A program made the position numbers and the translations under genes. Shown in pieces: positions 5,458 through 14,394 of a DNA stretch of 16,733 bases. Origin of the DNA: an uncultured Christensenellaceae bacterium (GTDB lineage: Bacteria; Bacillota_A; Clostridia; Christensenellales; UBA3700). The stretch's first letter is position 1. Each line of letters opens with the position of its first letter. Where the stretch lies: NCBI GenBank assembly GCA_944381335.1, contig CALWKT010000110.1, forward strand, positions 1 to 16,733. The letters are read 5' to 3'. The notes beneath the pieces are model-generated. The model searched no databases. It was not told the DNA's origin and saw only the letters and a list, made by a program, of their open reading frames with translations.

Positions 5458-5690
5458 AAAGCTACGACACGGGAACGTGCCTTGTCAAAGCTTCCGACAG
5501 AGATTTCGCCCGGTACGCTGAAAGGGCGATTCGGTCAGCTTCAAGGGAATTCGCCCGTCAGCTCAGTCTTTGAACGGAGTAGGAGACTGCGGTGGCGCGT
5601 TATAGCCGCAACGAGGTCCGTGAGATTCGGACGAATTTAGGTGGTACAGCGTGAGAACGCCCTAATGCAAAAGGGGCGTTCTTTTTTTAT
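5458..5690 (+). ncRNA. T-box riboswitch leader, phenylalanine specific
   Basis: Stem I can be drawn as AAGCT(tcc)GAC at 5488-5498 pairing with GTCAGCTT at 5534-5541, an AGAGA-containing internal loop, and apical stem TCGCCC/GGGCGA (5506-5511, 5524-5529). The 3' side of the internal loop is TTCG, so TTC (5530-5532), a Phe codon, is the likely specifier; another TTC at 5540-5542 is the alternative. Stem III is GTCCG/CGGAC (5616-5632). The antiterminator is TTAGG (5637-5641) and GCGT (5649-5652) pairing with ACGC (5657-5660) and CCTAA (5661-5665). Its bulge TGGTACA holds TGGT for the tRNA end, which suits an A discriminator. It competes with the terminator at 5655-5688. Uncharged tRNA-Phe should switch on pheST. 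Confidence 0.93.
5655..5688 (+). terminator. T-box regulated terminator before pheS
   Basis: GAACGCCC (5655-5662) pairs with GGGCGTTC (5674-5681), followed by seven Ts. Bases 5657-5665 are shared with the antiterminator, so the two folds exclude each other. Confidence 0.92.
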
Positions 5691-5702
5691 AACGGAGGAT
5701 CT

Positions 5703-6722
5703 ATGAAAGAAAAAATCGAGAACCTTATGCGCGAAGCGCTCGCCGCGGTCGAAGCGGCAGAGAGCATTGCGGATCTCAGCAAGGTCAAGGTCAGATATCT
5801 CGGCAAAAACGGTGAACTTACCGCGCTTCTCCGCGGTATGAAAGACGTGCCGGCGGATCAGAGACCTGTCATCGGCGGATACGTCAACGAGGCGAGAGAC
5901 GCGATCACCGGCGCGGCGGAAAGCAGAGAAAAAACTCTCAGAGCCAAAGAAACAGAAGAAAAGATGCTCAAAGAGAGCATTGACGTGACTTACGAGCCGG
6001 CAGACGTCAGATACGGCAGTCTGCATCCTTGCACGCTCGTAAAGAACGAGATCGTTGATATATTTACCTCTCTGGGTTTTTCCGTGGCTCAGGGGCCTGA
6101 GATCGAACTGGATTTCTTCAATTTCCAGGCGCTCAACATCCCCAAGGACCATCCGGCGAGAGATATGCAGGACACCTTCTACCTCGGCGACGAAATGCTG
6201 CTCAGAACGCATACGTCTCCCGTTCAGGTCAGGACCATGCTTGACAAAAAGCCGCCGATAAGGATCGTCGTACCCGGCAAGGTATACCGTCCGGACGACG
6301 ACGCGACTCACAGCCCTATGTTCCAGCAGATCGAAGGTCTCGTCGTGGACAAGCACATCACGCTTTGTGACCTCAAGGGGATCCTTTCGCTGTTTGCGAA
6401 GGAACTGTTCGACAAGAACACGAAGATCAGGTTCAGACCTTCGTATTTCCCGTTTACAGAGCCGAGCGTGGAAGTGGACGTCACCTGTTCACAGTGCCAC
6501 GGCAAGGGATGCAGACTTTGCAAAGGCACCGGCTGGATAGAAGTGCTCGGCGCCGGCGTGGTCAACCCCAAAGTGCTTGAAAACTGCGGCATAGACAGCA
6601 ACGAATACAGCGGCTTTGCTTTCGGCATGGGTATCGAACGCATCACGATGATAAAATACGGCATACCCGACATGAGGATCCTTTTCGAAAACGACGCCAG
6701 ATTCCTCAGGAGTTTCAGATAA
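5703..6722 (+). CDS. pheS: Phenylalanyl-tRNA synthetase alpha subunit
   Basis: The 339-residue length is normal for bacterial PheS. The N-terminal coiled coil (about 1-90) binds tRNA. The class II catalytic core follows, with [23 protein letters not shown], the motif 2 region ([21 protein letters not shown]), the [17 protein letters not shown] strand and motif 3 [11 protein letters not shown] near the end. A cysteine cluster CSQC..GCRLC at about residue 260 is common in Firmicute PheS. The enzyme charges tRNA-Phe in the cytoplasm as an alpha2beta2 complex with PheT; this subunit holds the active site. GGAGG at 5694-5698 sets the start. Expression is under the T-box leader, and pheT follows after 10 bases. 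Confidence 0.98.
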   Translation: MKEKIENLMREALAAVEAAESIADLSKVKVRYLGKNGELTALLRGMKDVPADQRPVIGGYVNEARDAITGAAESREKTLRAKETEEKMLKESIDVTYEPADVRYGSLHPCTLVKNEIVDIFTSLGFSVAQGPEIELDFFNFQALNIPKDHPARDMQDTFYLGDEMLLRTHTSPVQVRTMLDKKPPIRIVVPGKVYRPDDDATHSPMFQQIEGLVVDKHITLCDLKGILSLFAKELFDKNTKIRFRPSYFPFTEPSVEVDVTCSQCHGKGCRLCKGTGWIEVLGAGVVNPKVLENCGIDSNEYSGFAFGMGIERITMIKYGIPDMRILFENDARFLRSFR

Positions 6723-6732
6723 GAGGTGAATT

Positions 6733-9129
6733 ATGAAAGTATCTTTGAATTGGCTTAAAGATTTCGTCGATATCGACGTGGACGTGCACGAACTTGCGGA
6801 CAAGCTCGTCTCCGCCGGTTTCGAAGTGGAAGAAATAATAGACAAGGCTTCCGAGATGAAGAACGTCGTTCTCGGAAAGATAGTAAAACTCAGCAAACAT
6901 CCTGACGCCGACAAGCTTCAGATATGCGCGATCGACGTCGGCGCAAAAGAAACCGTTCAGATCGTCACCGGCGCGCAGAACGTCGAGGAAGGCGACCTTG
7001 TGCCGGTTGCAATGGACAATTCGCTCCTTCCCACCGGTCAGGTGATAAAGAAGGGCAAACTCCGCGGCGTTGAATCGTTCGGCATGCTTTGTTCCGGCGA
7101 AGAACTCAGGCTCACAGAAGCGGAATACAAGGGCGCGGGCGTTTACGGCATCCTGATAATGAACGGCGAGAAATATCCTCTCGGTACGGACATGAACGTC
7201 GTGCTGGGCAACGACGACGTGATCCTGGACATCGGCGTGACCGCGAACAGAAGCGATTGCAACAGCGTTCTCGGCATTGCGAGAGAAGTTGCGACCGTGC
7301 TCGGAAAACCGCTCAGAATGCCCGAAATCGGCTTTGAATGCGAAGCGGGCGACGTAAAAGACTACGTAAGAGTAAAGGTTGAAGATACCGCGCTGTGCCC
7401 GAGGTATATGGCGGCAGCAGTACGCGACATAAAGATTTGTCCGTCCGCCGAGATCATACAGAAAAGACTAAAAAGCGTGGGACTCAGACCGATCAGCAAT
7501 TTCGTTGACATCACCAACTACGTCCTGATCGAGATAGGTCAGCCTATGCACGCGTTCGACGCAGACAAGCTGGGCGGAGCTCAGATCGTCGCAAGACGCG
7601 CGGTGACCGGCGAAAAGATCGTCGCGCTGGACAACAAAGAATATACGCTCAATGACAGCATGCTTGCCATCTGCGACAAAGAAAAGCCGTGCGCGATCGC
7701 AGGCGTCATGGGCGGCAACAACAGCTGCGTGGACGAAAACACCAAGGACATCATATTCGAAAGCGCGAAATTCGCGCGCGACAACATACGCCGCACCGCG
7801 AGAACGCTCAATCTCCATTCAGATTCTTCGTTCAGATACGAAAGGGGCATTGACCTTGAGAGCCAGAGATTGGGGCTTATGCGCGCGCTCACGCTCGTAT
7901 ATAAATACGGCTACGGCAAGATCGCAAAAGGCGTCGTTGATTGCTGCAACGCAGATCTGACTCAGAAAACTCTGCGCGTCGAAGCGTCCAGGATAGACGA
8001 CATCCTCGGCATCGTGGTTCCGCGCGACAAGATGGTCGCGATACTGAACAGTCTTCAGATCCGGACTTCGCTTGACGGAGACGTTCTCGTCTGCAAAGCG
8101 CCGCTTTTCCGCGATGATATCGAGAATGCAAACGATCTTGCTGAGGAGATCATAAGACTTTACGGCTACGACAAGATCACAGAAACCCTTATGGACAAGG
8201 GTAAGCAGACGGTCGGAGGAAAGACCGAAGACCAGAAAGCCGTCGATACCGTCAAGAATATCTGCGTGAACAACGGTTACAGCGAAACGCTGACGTATTC
8301 GTTCACTTCACCCAAGGGCTTCGACGTGCTCAGACTTGATAAAGACGATCCGGCGAGAAAATGCGTCACCATCCTCAATCCTCTCGGAGAGGACGGCTCG
8401 GTGATGAGGACCACGCTTGCGTACAGCATGCTCGGAGTGCTTGCATCCAACGTACTCAAGAGCGTCAGAAGCGCGCGTTTCTTTGAAGTCGCCAACGTCT
8501 ATCTGCCTGAAAGCGTGCCCGTCGACAAACAGCCCGAAGAACGCGAAAGACTCGTCGTCGGCGCTTACGGCAAGGACGAGAGCTACTATACCGTCAACGA
8601 AGTCGTCAGGACGATCATATACAAATTCGGTCTCAACGTGACGTATAAGCGCTCGGAGCGCCCGTATCTGCACAGCGGCAGAAGCGCGGAGCTGTACGTG
8701 GGCAAATTCAGCATAGGTTACGTCGGGGAGGTCCATCCCTCGGTTGCGGCGGCAATGGACGTGAAAGACAGACTCTATATTGCCGAAATCGATCTCGCTT
8801 CAGTTGAAAAATACAGGAAGAAAGGCTATAAGTTTGAAGAAATCGGCAAATATCCGCCGGTTGAGAGAGATATTGCCGTTACGGTCAACGAAAGCGTCTC
8901 CGCAGCTGAATTGCTCGCATGCGTTACAAGCGCGGGCGGCTCCATGATGAAGAGCGCAAAGATATTCGATATATACCGCAGTGAAGCGATCGGAGCGGGA
9001 AAAAAGAGCGTTGCGGTAAATATGGTGTTCAGACTTACGGACAGAACGCTTACAGACGAAGAAGTCAGCGCGAAAGTGGAAAGAGTGCTGACAAAACTCA
9101 CGTCTCAACTCGGCGCCGTACTGAGATAA
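6733..9129 (+). CDS. pheT: Phenylalanyl-tRNA synthetase beta subunit
   Basis: The 798-residue protein has the full bacterial PheT plan. It has an N-terminal segment (MKVSLNWLKDFVDI) and a tRNA-binding EMAP/OB domain at about 40-150 (SKHPDADKLQICAIDVG; QIVTGAQNV). The B3/B4 editing domain is at about 210-380 (VDITNYVLIEIGQPMHAFDADKL), and the B5 domain at about 405-475. A class II-like inactive core follows to about 690. A C-terminal ferredoxin-fold anticodon-binding domain runs from about 700 (KYPPVERDIAVTV). It works with PheS and hydrolyses mischarged Tyr-tRNA. GAGGTG upstream of ATG 6733 and a 10-base gap from pheS show co-transcription. No truncation is seen. Confidence 0.98.
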   Translation: MKVSLNWLKDFVDIDVDVHELADKLVSAGFEVEEIIDKASEMKNVVLGKIVKLSKHPDADKLQICAIDVGAKETVQIVTGAQNVEEGDLVPVAMDNSLLPTGQVIKKGKLRGVESFGMLCSGEELRLTEAEYKGAGVYGILIMNGEKYPLGTDMNVVLGNDDVILDIGVTANRSDCNSVLGIAREVATVLGKPLRMPEIGFECEAGDVKDYVRVKVEDTALCPRYMAAAVRDIKICPSAEIIQKRLKSVGLRPISNFVDITNYVLIEIGQPMHAFDADKLGGAQIVARRAVTGEKIVALDNKEYTLNDSMLAICDKEKPCAIAGVMGGNNSCVDENTKDIIFESAKFARDNIRRTARTLNLHSDSSFRYERGIDLESQRLGLMRALTLVYKYGYGKIAKGVVDCCNADLTQKTLRVEASRIDDILGIVVPRDKMVAILNSLQIRTSLDGDVLVCKAPLFRDDIENANDLAEEIIRLYGYDKITETLMDKGKQTVGGKTEDQKAVDTVKNICVNNGYSETLTYSFTSPKGFDVLRLDKDDPARKCVTILNPLGEDGSVMRTTLAYSMLGVLASNVLKSVRSARFFEVANVYLPESVPVDKQPEERERLVVGAYGKDESYYTVNEVVRTIIYKFGLNVTYKRSERPYLHSGRSAELYVGKFSIGYVGEVHPSVAAAMDVKDRLYIAEIDLASVEKYRKKGYKFEEIGKYPPVERDIAVTVNESVSAAELLACVTSAGGSMMKSAKIFDIYRSEAIGAGKKSVAVNMVFRLTDRTLTDEEVSAKVERVLTKLTSQLGAVLR

Positions 9130-9137
9130 ACACCTTT

Positions 9138-9160
9138 CCGGGCGCGCTGTCTTTGCCCGG
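9138..9160 (+). other. Hairpin between pheT and the U32 gene
   Basis: CCGGGC (9138-9143) and GCCCGG (9155-9160) with an 11-base loop. No T-tract follows, so it is not a standard terminator. It may be an mRNA-stability or processing element. The 66-base gap contains no gene. Confidence 0.4.
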
Positions 9161-9195
9161 AGAAAAACAACTGAAATTATATTGACGGTGAAAAT

Positions 9196-11454
9196 ATGGA
9201 ACTGCTTGCACCCGTAGGAAGCATACGCGCGTTGTACGCCGCGATAAACAGCGGCGCGGACGCGGTTTACCTCGGAGTGGACGGCTTTAACGCCCGCGCA
9301 AAAGCAGTCGGATTTACGACCGGTAATATCGATGAATATATAGACCTTTGCCACCTTCACGGGGTAAAGGTCTATATTGCTTTCAATACAGCGGTAAAAG
9401 AAAAGGAATTGACAGAACTTGATCGCTACGTCAGAGCCTGCCGGCGCGCGGACGCGTTTATAATTGCAGACCTTGGCGCGCTCGACGTGTTTTACCGTTA
9501 CGACGTTCCGCTTCACGCAAGCACTCAGATGGGCGTAAACAACCTCGAGGGAGCGCTTTTTCTTCAGAGTAAAGGCTTTTCCCGCGTTGTCGTGGCGAGA
9601 GAAACGGCACGCGAAGATATAATTACGATAAAGAAAAACACAAATCTTGAGCTTGAGTATTTCGTGCACGGCGCGCTTTGCGTAAGTTACAGCGGCTCGT
9701 GCCTGTTGTCGTCGATGATGAGCGGAGACAGCGGCAACCGCGGCAGATGCAATCAGCCGTGCAGACTGCGTTATTCTTCCGATCTTTCGGGAAAAGAGGG
9801 CTATCTGCTTTCTCCGTCCGAGCAATGCCTGATCACAAAACTCGACGACCTGAGAGAAATAGGCGTAGACAGCCTGAAAATCGAGGGCAGGCTCAAGCAG
9901 CCGCATTACGTTTCAACCGTCGTCGACGCATACAGAAAGGTCCTTGACGGAGCGCGCGCGGACGAAAATCGCGTTTCAGGCCTGAAAAAAGTATTCAACA
10001 GAGGTGAATTCACATGCGGATACATCTACGACGACACCCGCGGAATAATGTCTCCTAAAGTTCAGAGCAATATCGGCGTGCCCGTTGGCAGAGTGATATA
10101 CAGCGACAGAACGCGCCTTAAAATAAAAGCGACTCAGCCGCTCAGAGACGGAGACGGCATAAAATTGCTGTTCAAAGGGGAAGAAGCCGGCGGTTTCGGT
10201 GTAAAAATAATCGGAGAGGAGAAAAACGTATATACGCTCGCGGCAAAATCCGTATATCCCGTAGGTTCGGAAGTCAGAAAGACGCTTGATTCCGAAATTG
10301 CGGACGAAGAGATAAATCTTGTCAAATTGCCGATAGAACTTAATTTCAGAGTGAACGGAGATATGACGGTAAGTCTGACGGCTTCGGGAGCGGGAGCGAG
10401 CGTGTCGTGCGCCGCGAAAGCGGAGGAGGCGAAGAGCAGACCGATGTCCGCATCCGAGATAGGGGAGTCGCTTGCAAGGCTTGGAGAAACTCCGTTCAGC
10501 TGCGAGACAGTCAACGTCGATCTGTGCGGAAGGGAGATATTCATGCCGAGGTCGGCTGTCAACGCTTTGAAGAGAGAAGCGGTTTCAAAGCTGACTTCCG
10601 CGATCCTGAATGTCTATGAAGAAGGACGGGTAAGGTGTGATTTTTCAAACTGCAAGCTTTCAACAACAACACGGAAAAAGAGCGGGGAACGCAGGCTGAT
10701 AGTAAACACGGACGATTTTTCTCATATATCGGCATTGAGTAGCGAAAATATAGACATAAGTTATCAAATTTACGATTATAGCCAGTTTTTTTCGCAAATA
10801 GATATATTTTTAGGCTTAATTCAGAATAATTCCAGCGTATATCTTCACCTCTCTCCGGTGGTGAGAGGCAGTGAGATCGACGTTGTAAGAGATATTTTGA
10901 ACAAATGCAGAGGAAACATAGCAGGTTTGATCTGTGAGAATTATTACACATTGCAACTTGCGAAAGAATACGGCTTCAAAAGCGTTGCCGGTATAAGATT
11001 AAACGTATACAATTCCCGTTTCAAATGTGTTTCCGGCGCAGACGACGTGATACTTTCGCCCGAACTTACCCTAAGCGAAGCAGACGACGTAAATGACAGC
11101 GACGCGTTCGTTTACGCATACGGGCTTCTGCCCGTGATGACGTTGTGTCATTGTCCCGTTCAGGTAAGTACGGGGTGCAACTGCCGCGACTGCGCGTACG
11201 ACGGAGACTTTTATTATCACGACAAAAAAGCCGATTATCTTATCAAGAGAATAAGGATAAAACGCTGTACTTTCGAACTTTTCAATCCCGCTCCCGTCGA
11301 TATATCTGCAAAAGCGGATAAAATACGTTACAATTTGTATATAAATATGGTAAACTGTAAGAGTGATCCTCTTGAGGTAATAAAGAGCGTTACAGCCGGA
11401 GGACAACCCGTTCCCGGTTCAAACTGCGCTCATCTGTTCAGAGGAGTAAAATAA
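9196..11454 (+). CDS. U32 family protein, RlhA/YdcP-like
   Basis: A 752-residue protein. The N-terminal U32 domain (about 1-300) shows LLAPVGSIRALYAAINSGADAVYLG, the STQMG strand and the family signature with its cysteines: HGALCVSYSGSCLLSS at about 154-169, then SGNRGRCNQPCRLRYS. YLLSPSEQCLITKLDDL and DSLKIEGRLKQPHYV follow. The long C-terminal half has a beta-rich domain (about 320-500) like DUF3656, and a final cysteine-rich stretch (CHCPVQVSTGCNCRDC). Proteins with this plan include E. coli RlhA (YdcP), which is needed for hydroxylation of 23S rRNA; many are annotated as collagenase-like peptidases. An RNA-modification role is likely but inferred. ATG 9196 has GGTGA upstream. It lies between pheT and mutS2, a common clostridial order. 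Confidence 0.85.
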   Translation: MELLAPVGSIRALYAAINSGADAVYLGVDGFNARAKAVGFTTGNIDEYIDLCHLHGVKVYIAFNTAVKEKELTELDRYVRACRRADAFIIADLGALDVFYRYDVPLHASTQMGVNNLEGALFLQSKGFSRVVVARETAREDIITIKKNTNLELEYFVHGALCVSYSGSCLLSSMMSGDSGNRGRCNQPCRLRYSSDLSGKEGYLLSPSEQCLITKLDDLREIGVDSLKIEGRLKQPHYVSTVVDAYRKVLDGARADENRVSGLKKVFNRGEFTCGYIYDDTRGIMSPKVQSNIGVPVGRVIYSDRTRLKIKATQPLRDGDGIKLLFKGEEAGGFGVKIIGEEKNVYTLAAKSVYPVGSEVRKTLDSEIADEEINLVKLPIELNFRVNGDMTVSLTASGAGASVSCAAKAEEAKSRPMSASEIGESLARLGETPFSCETVNVDLCGREIFMPRSAVNALKREAVSKLTSAILNVYEEGRVRCDFSNCKLSTTTRKKSGERRLIVNTDDFSHISALSSENIDISYQIYDYSQFFSQIDIFLGLIQNNSSVYLHLSPVVRGSEIDVVRDILNKCRGNIAGLICENYYTLQLAKEYGFKSVAGIRLNVYNSRFKCVSGADDVILSPELTLSEADDVNDSDAFVYAYGLLPVMTLCHCPVQVSTGCNCRDCAYDGDFYYHDKKADYLIKRIRIKRCTFELFNPAPVDISAKADKIRYNLYINMVNCKSDPLEVIKSVTAGGQPVPGSNCAHLFRGVK

Positions 11455-11463
11455 CATCGCTTT

Positions 11464-11475
11464 CCGCCGCGGCGG
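11464..11475. repeat. GC-rich perfect palindrome in the mutS2 leader
   Basis: CCGCCGCGGCGG is its own reverse complement. It lies in the 41-base gap before mutS2, which is otherwise free of a clear ribosome site. Its role is unknown. Confidence 0.35.
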
Positions 11476-11495
11476 ATCGCGTCAGACGGCGGCAT

Positions 11496-13847
11496 ATGAC
11501 TTCTGAAAAAGAATTAAAATCTCTCGAATTCGACAAGATACTGAAAATTCTCAGCGGCTACGTTTTTTCGCAACCTGCCGCAGAACTTGTTCTTTCAATA
11601 AAACCCGAAAACGACCTTGAAATCGCGCGGCATCTTCTCGAGCGCACGATCCAGGCAGACAGAGCTTCATACGAATTCTGTTGTTCGCCTTCGTTTTCGA
11701 TAGACGACATTTCGGAATATATCGAAGCACTCAGAAAAGACGCCACTTTGGGATGCAAAGCGCTTCTTCAGATCGCGAGAGTGCTGTCATGCGCCCGTAC
11801 TTTCAAGCTTTCAGTTTCCAAAATTCCCGAAGGGGAATGTCCTCTCATTGCCGAATACGCGATGAATATGTTCACCGACGCCGACGCTGAAAAGCGTATC
11901 GCAGAATCGATCATGAATGAAAACGAGCTTTACGACGGCGCTTCTTCAAGACTTAGAGAGATACGCGGCGCCATCCGCCGTACAAACGACAAGATAAAGC
12001 AGAAGCTGAACAGCTACATCAGCGGCGGATATTCCAAATATCTTCAGGACAATATCGTGACCGTTCGCGGAGACAGGTACGTCATTCCCGTAAAAAGCGA
12101 ATGTCAGGGGCAGATCCCCGGGCTTGTCCACGACAGGTCTTCTACCGGCGCGACGGTATTTATCGAGCCTTTGGCAGTTGTGGAACTCAACAACGAACTG
12201 CGAGGGCTTCTCAGCGACGAACAGAACGAGATCGCTGAAATTCTGAGATCGTTGTCTTTTATGCTTTCTCAGATCGTCGACGGCATAGAGCGGTCTTTCA
12301 GGACGATCGCAGAGGCTGACTGCGTGTTTGCAAAGGCGCGCTACGCAAGAGAGATAAAAGCGACGCCGCCCGTTCTCAACGGCGACGGGATAATCGACAT
12401 ACGCAAAGGGCGTCACCCTCTGATCGACGCTAAAAAAGTCGTGCCTATCGACGTCAGGCTGGGAGAGGATTTCAAGGTCCTTCTGATAACCGGACCCAAT
12501 ACCGGAGGAAAAACCGTCACGCTCAAACTTGTCGGATTGCTTTCGCTGATGGCAAGTTCGGGCATGTTCGTGCCGTGTGAAGAAAACAGCAGACTTGCCG
12601 TATTTGACGGCGTGTATTGCGACATCGGCGACGAACAGAGCATTGAGCAGAATCTCTCCACGTTCTCGTCTCATACCGTGAATCTGATCAGGATAACTTC
12701 GCAGGCTGACGACAACAGCCTGGTGCTTCTCGACGAACTCGGCGCCGGTACCGATCCGGCGGAGGGCAGCGCGCTTGCGATCGCAGTGATAGAATATCTT
12801 CTTTCACGCAACTGCCGTTGCATCACGACCACGCATTACAACGAGCTGAAAGAGTATTCCTACCGCGCGGAAGGGGTATCCAACGCGTCGATGGATTTTG
12901 ACCCGGAAACCTTTGCGCCGGTATACAGATTGCTGATCGGCGTTTCGGGAAGTTCAAACGCGATAAAAATCGCTTCCAAACTCGGGCTTTCGCGCAGTAT
13001 CACAGACAGAGCGACCGCGTTTCTCAGCGACGAGAAGGTGAGTTTCGACAGCATCATTGCCGCTGCGGAAAACAGCAGAAGACAGGCGGAAGAACTAAAA
13101 AAAGAAGCGGCAAGGCTTGAAGAAAAGGCGCGCGAGGAGTACAGAAAGGCTTCCGCGCTTGCGGTTCAGGCGGAAGAAAAGAACAGAAGGCTTGAAGAAA
13201 AACTGGCAAAGAAGGCGACCGAACTGCTCGGAGATTATCTCGACGAAGCGGACGAAATTATCGGCGAAATGAGAGAAGACCTCAGGCGCGGCGACGAGCA
13301 GGCGCTTTTCGAGGCGAGAAAACGCAGAAAACGTCTTGAAAACATTCAGATAAGAAAAGAGGGCGAAGAAGTTGAGGAGAAATACGAAAAAACGGGCGGC
13401 GAGATATCCGTCGGAGACAGCGTATTCGTGAAAAAGCTCAACTCCACTGCCAGAGTGACGAAAATAGACGAAAGGAAAAAGAAATATACCGTTACCTGCG
13501 GCAATCTCACAACGGTCGTTCCGTTCGGAGAGGTCACCAGGATAAAAGTCACGCAGGAAAAGAAAACACCGAGACGCCGTATCCTGCCCGATACGACTGA
13601 AGGTTGTCCTCACGAACTCAACGTGATAGGTCAGACCGTTGATGAAGCGACGTTCAACGTCGAAGCCTATCTTTCTCGCGCGCTGATGTGCGGGTTGAAA
13701 GAGGTCAGGATAGTTCACGGCAAAGGAAGCGGCGCGCTGAGAGCGGGACTGCACGCTTATTTTTCAAAAAATCCGGTGATAGAATCGTTCAGGCTTGGCA
13801 AATACGGTGAGGGAGAGGACGGCGTGACCGTGTTGACTCTCAAATGA
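11496..13847 (+). CDS. mutS2: Endonuclease MutS2 (Smr domain)
   Basis: The 783-residue length is typical. Present are the N-terminal core (SLEFDKILKILSGYVFS), a clamp region, and the MutS-type ATPase with Walker A GPNTGGKT (333-340). DIGDEQSIEQNLSTFSSH, Walker B LVLLDE at about 409-414 with LGAGTDPAEG, and the TTHYNELKEYS switch follow. A long charged coiled coil lies at about 520-630, and the C-terminal Smr domain at about 705-783 has LNVIGQTVDEA and VRIVHGKGSGALR. MutS2 family members suppress recombination; in Bacillus it also rescues collided ribosomes, so it is called RqcU there. The N-terminus fits the family, so ATG 11496 is the start although no Shine-Dalgarno is seen. The stop overlaps the next gene as ATGA. 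Confidence 0.97.
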   Translation: MTSEKELKSLEFDKILKILSGYVFSQPAAELVLSIKPENDLEIARHLLERTIQADRASYEFCCSPSFSIDDISEYIEALRKDATLGCKALLQIARVLSCARTFKLSVSKIPEGECPLIAEYAMNMFTDADAEKRIAESIMNENELYDGASSRLREIRGAIRRTNDKIKQKLNSYISGGYSKYLQDNIVTVRGDRYVIPVKSECQGQIPGLVHDRSSTGATVFIEPLAVVELNNELRGLLSDEQNEIAEILRSLSFMLSQIVDGIERSFRTIAEADCVFAKARYAREIKATPPVLNGDGIIDIRKGRHPLIDAKKVVPIDVRLGEDFKVLLITGPNTGGKTVTLKLVGLLSLMASSGMFVPCEENSRLAVFDGVYCDIGDEQSIEQNLSTFSSHTVNLIRITSQADDNSLVLLDELGAGTDPAEGSALAIAVIEYLLSRNCRCITTTHYNELKEYSYRAEGVSNASMDFDPETFAPVYRLLIGVSGSSNAIKIASKLGLSRSITDRATAFLSDEKVSFDSIIAAAENSRRQAEELKKEAARLEEKAREEYRKASALAVQAEEKNRRLEEKLAKKATELLGDYLDEADEIIGEMREDLRRGDEQALFEARKRRKRLENIQIRKEGEEVEEKYEKTGGEISVGDSVFVKKLNSTARVTKIDERKKKYTVTCGNLTTVVPFGEVTRIKVTQEKKTPRRRILPDTTEGCPHELNVIGQTVDEATFNVEAYLSRALMCGLKEVRIVHGKGSGALRAGLHAYFSKNPVIESFRLGKYGEGEDGVTVLTLK

Positions 13848-14338
13848 ACGCATATTCTCTGACTTACACGTTCGACAAGAAAAAACCGTTGAAAACCGCG
13901 CTTCTTGCGGTCGCGCTCGGCGTGGATCTTTTCGATCTCGCATTTCTGATCTCCGCGTGTTCCGGGGATTATATAAAATTCGCTTACGTCGCTTTCGGCA
14001 TTGCGGTCACGCTTGCGCTCAAACTGCCGACGCTGAAAATGACTTACTCGGTCAAATACGTCTTCAAGGACGGTCTGAGCGTATACAGGATATATCCGCA
14101 CAGGCAGGAACTCGTATTCTGTCTCGGTTCGGAATTTGAAATATATGAATTGCCTGTAGAAAGCAAAACGATTATTCCCGAAAACGTTGTAAAATTGTAT
14201 TATGCCGAGGGTGAAACAAGTATTTACCGCATAGATTCTCCTGACGGCAGTTATGCGCTCGCACTTGACGATTACATGCTCGCGCTCATTCTTTCGTTTT
14301 ACGACAAAAAACTTACAAAATGCGGCGAGAGAGGCTGA
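13844..14338 (+). CDS. Membrane protein of unknown function coupled to mutS2
   Basis: I do not recognise this 164-residue protein. It starts at ATG 13844, inside the last codons of mutS2 (ATGA overlap), so it is translationally coupled and co-transcribed. After a short polar start (MNAYSLTYTFDKKKPLK), two hydrophobic segments lie at about residues 17-38 (TALLAVALGVDLFDLAFLI) and 44-60 (IKFAYVAFGIAVTLALKLP). The remainder, about 100 residues, looks like a soluble beta-rich domain (VKYVFKDGLSVYRIYPHR; SIYRIDSPDGSYALALDDYM), similar in feel to small PH-like bacterial domains. That likeness is by eye only. No catalytic motif is visible. A weak terminator follows at 14358-14394. Confidence 0.75.
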   Translation: MNAYSLTYTFDKKKPLKTALLAVALGVDLFDLAFLISACSGDYIKFAYVAFGIAVTLALKLPTLKMTYSVKYVFKDGLSVYRIYPHRQELVFCLGSEFEIYELPVESKTIIPENVVKLYYAEGETSIYRIDSPDGSYALALDDYMLALILSFYDKKLTKCGERG

Positions 14339-14357
14339 TTTTTCCATGCCGATTTGC

Positions 14358-14394
14358 CGTTGAAAGTGTGATTGCGTATCGTTCAACGCTTTTT
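14358..14394 (+). terminator. Probable terminator of the mutS2 operon
   Basis: CGTTGAA (14358-14364) and TTCAACG (14382-14388) form a 7-base stem with a 17-base loop, within which GAT/ATC can pair. Five Ts follow (14390-14394). The long loop lowers confidence. Confidence 0.5.

Noticed and set aside
8800..9906. 368-codon open frame on the minus strand
   Set aside because: It spans the end of pheT, the gap and the start of the U32 gene, all well-supported plus-strand genes. Its translation is cysteine, histidine and arginine-rich without family motifs, as expected for an antisense shadow.
10848..10868. CCTCTC/GAGAGG hairpin in the U32 gene
   Set aside because: It lies inside coding sequence with no T-tract or codon anomaly; likely chance.
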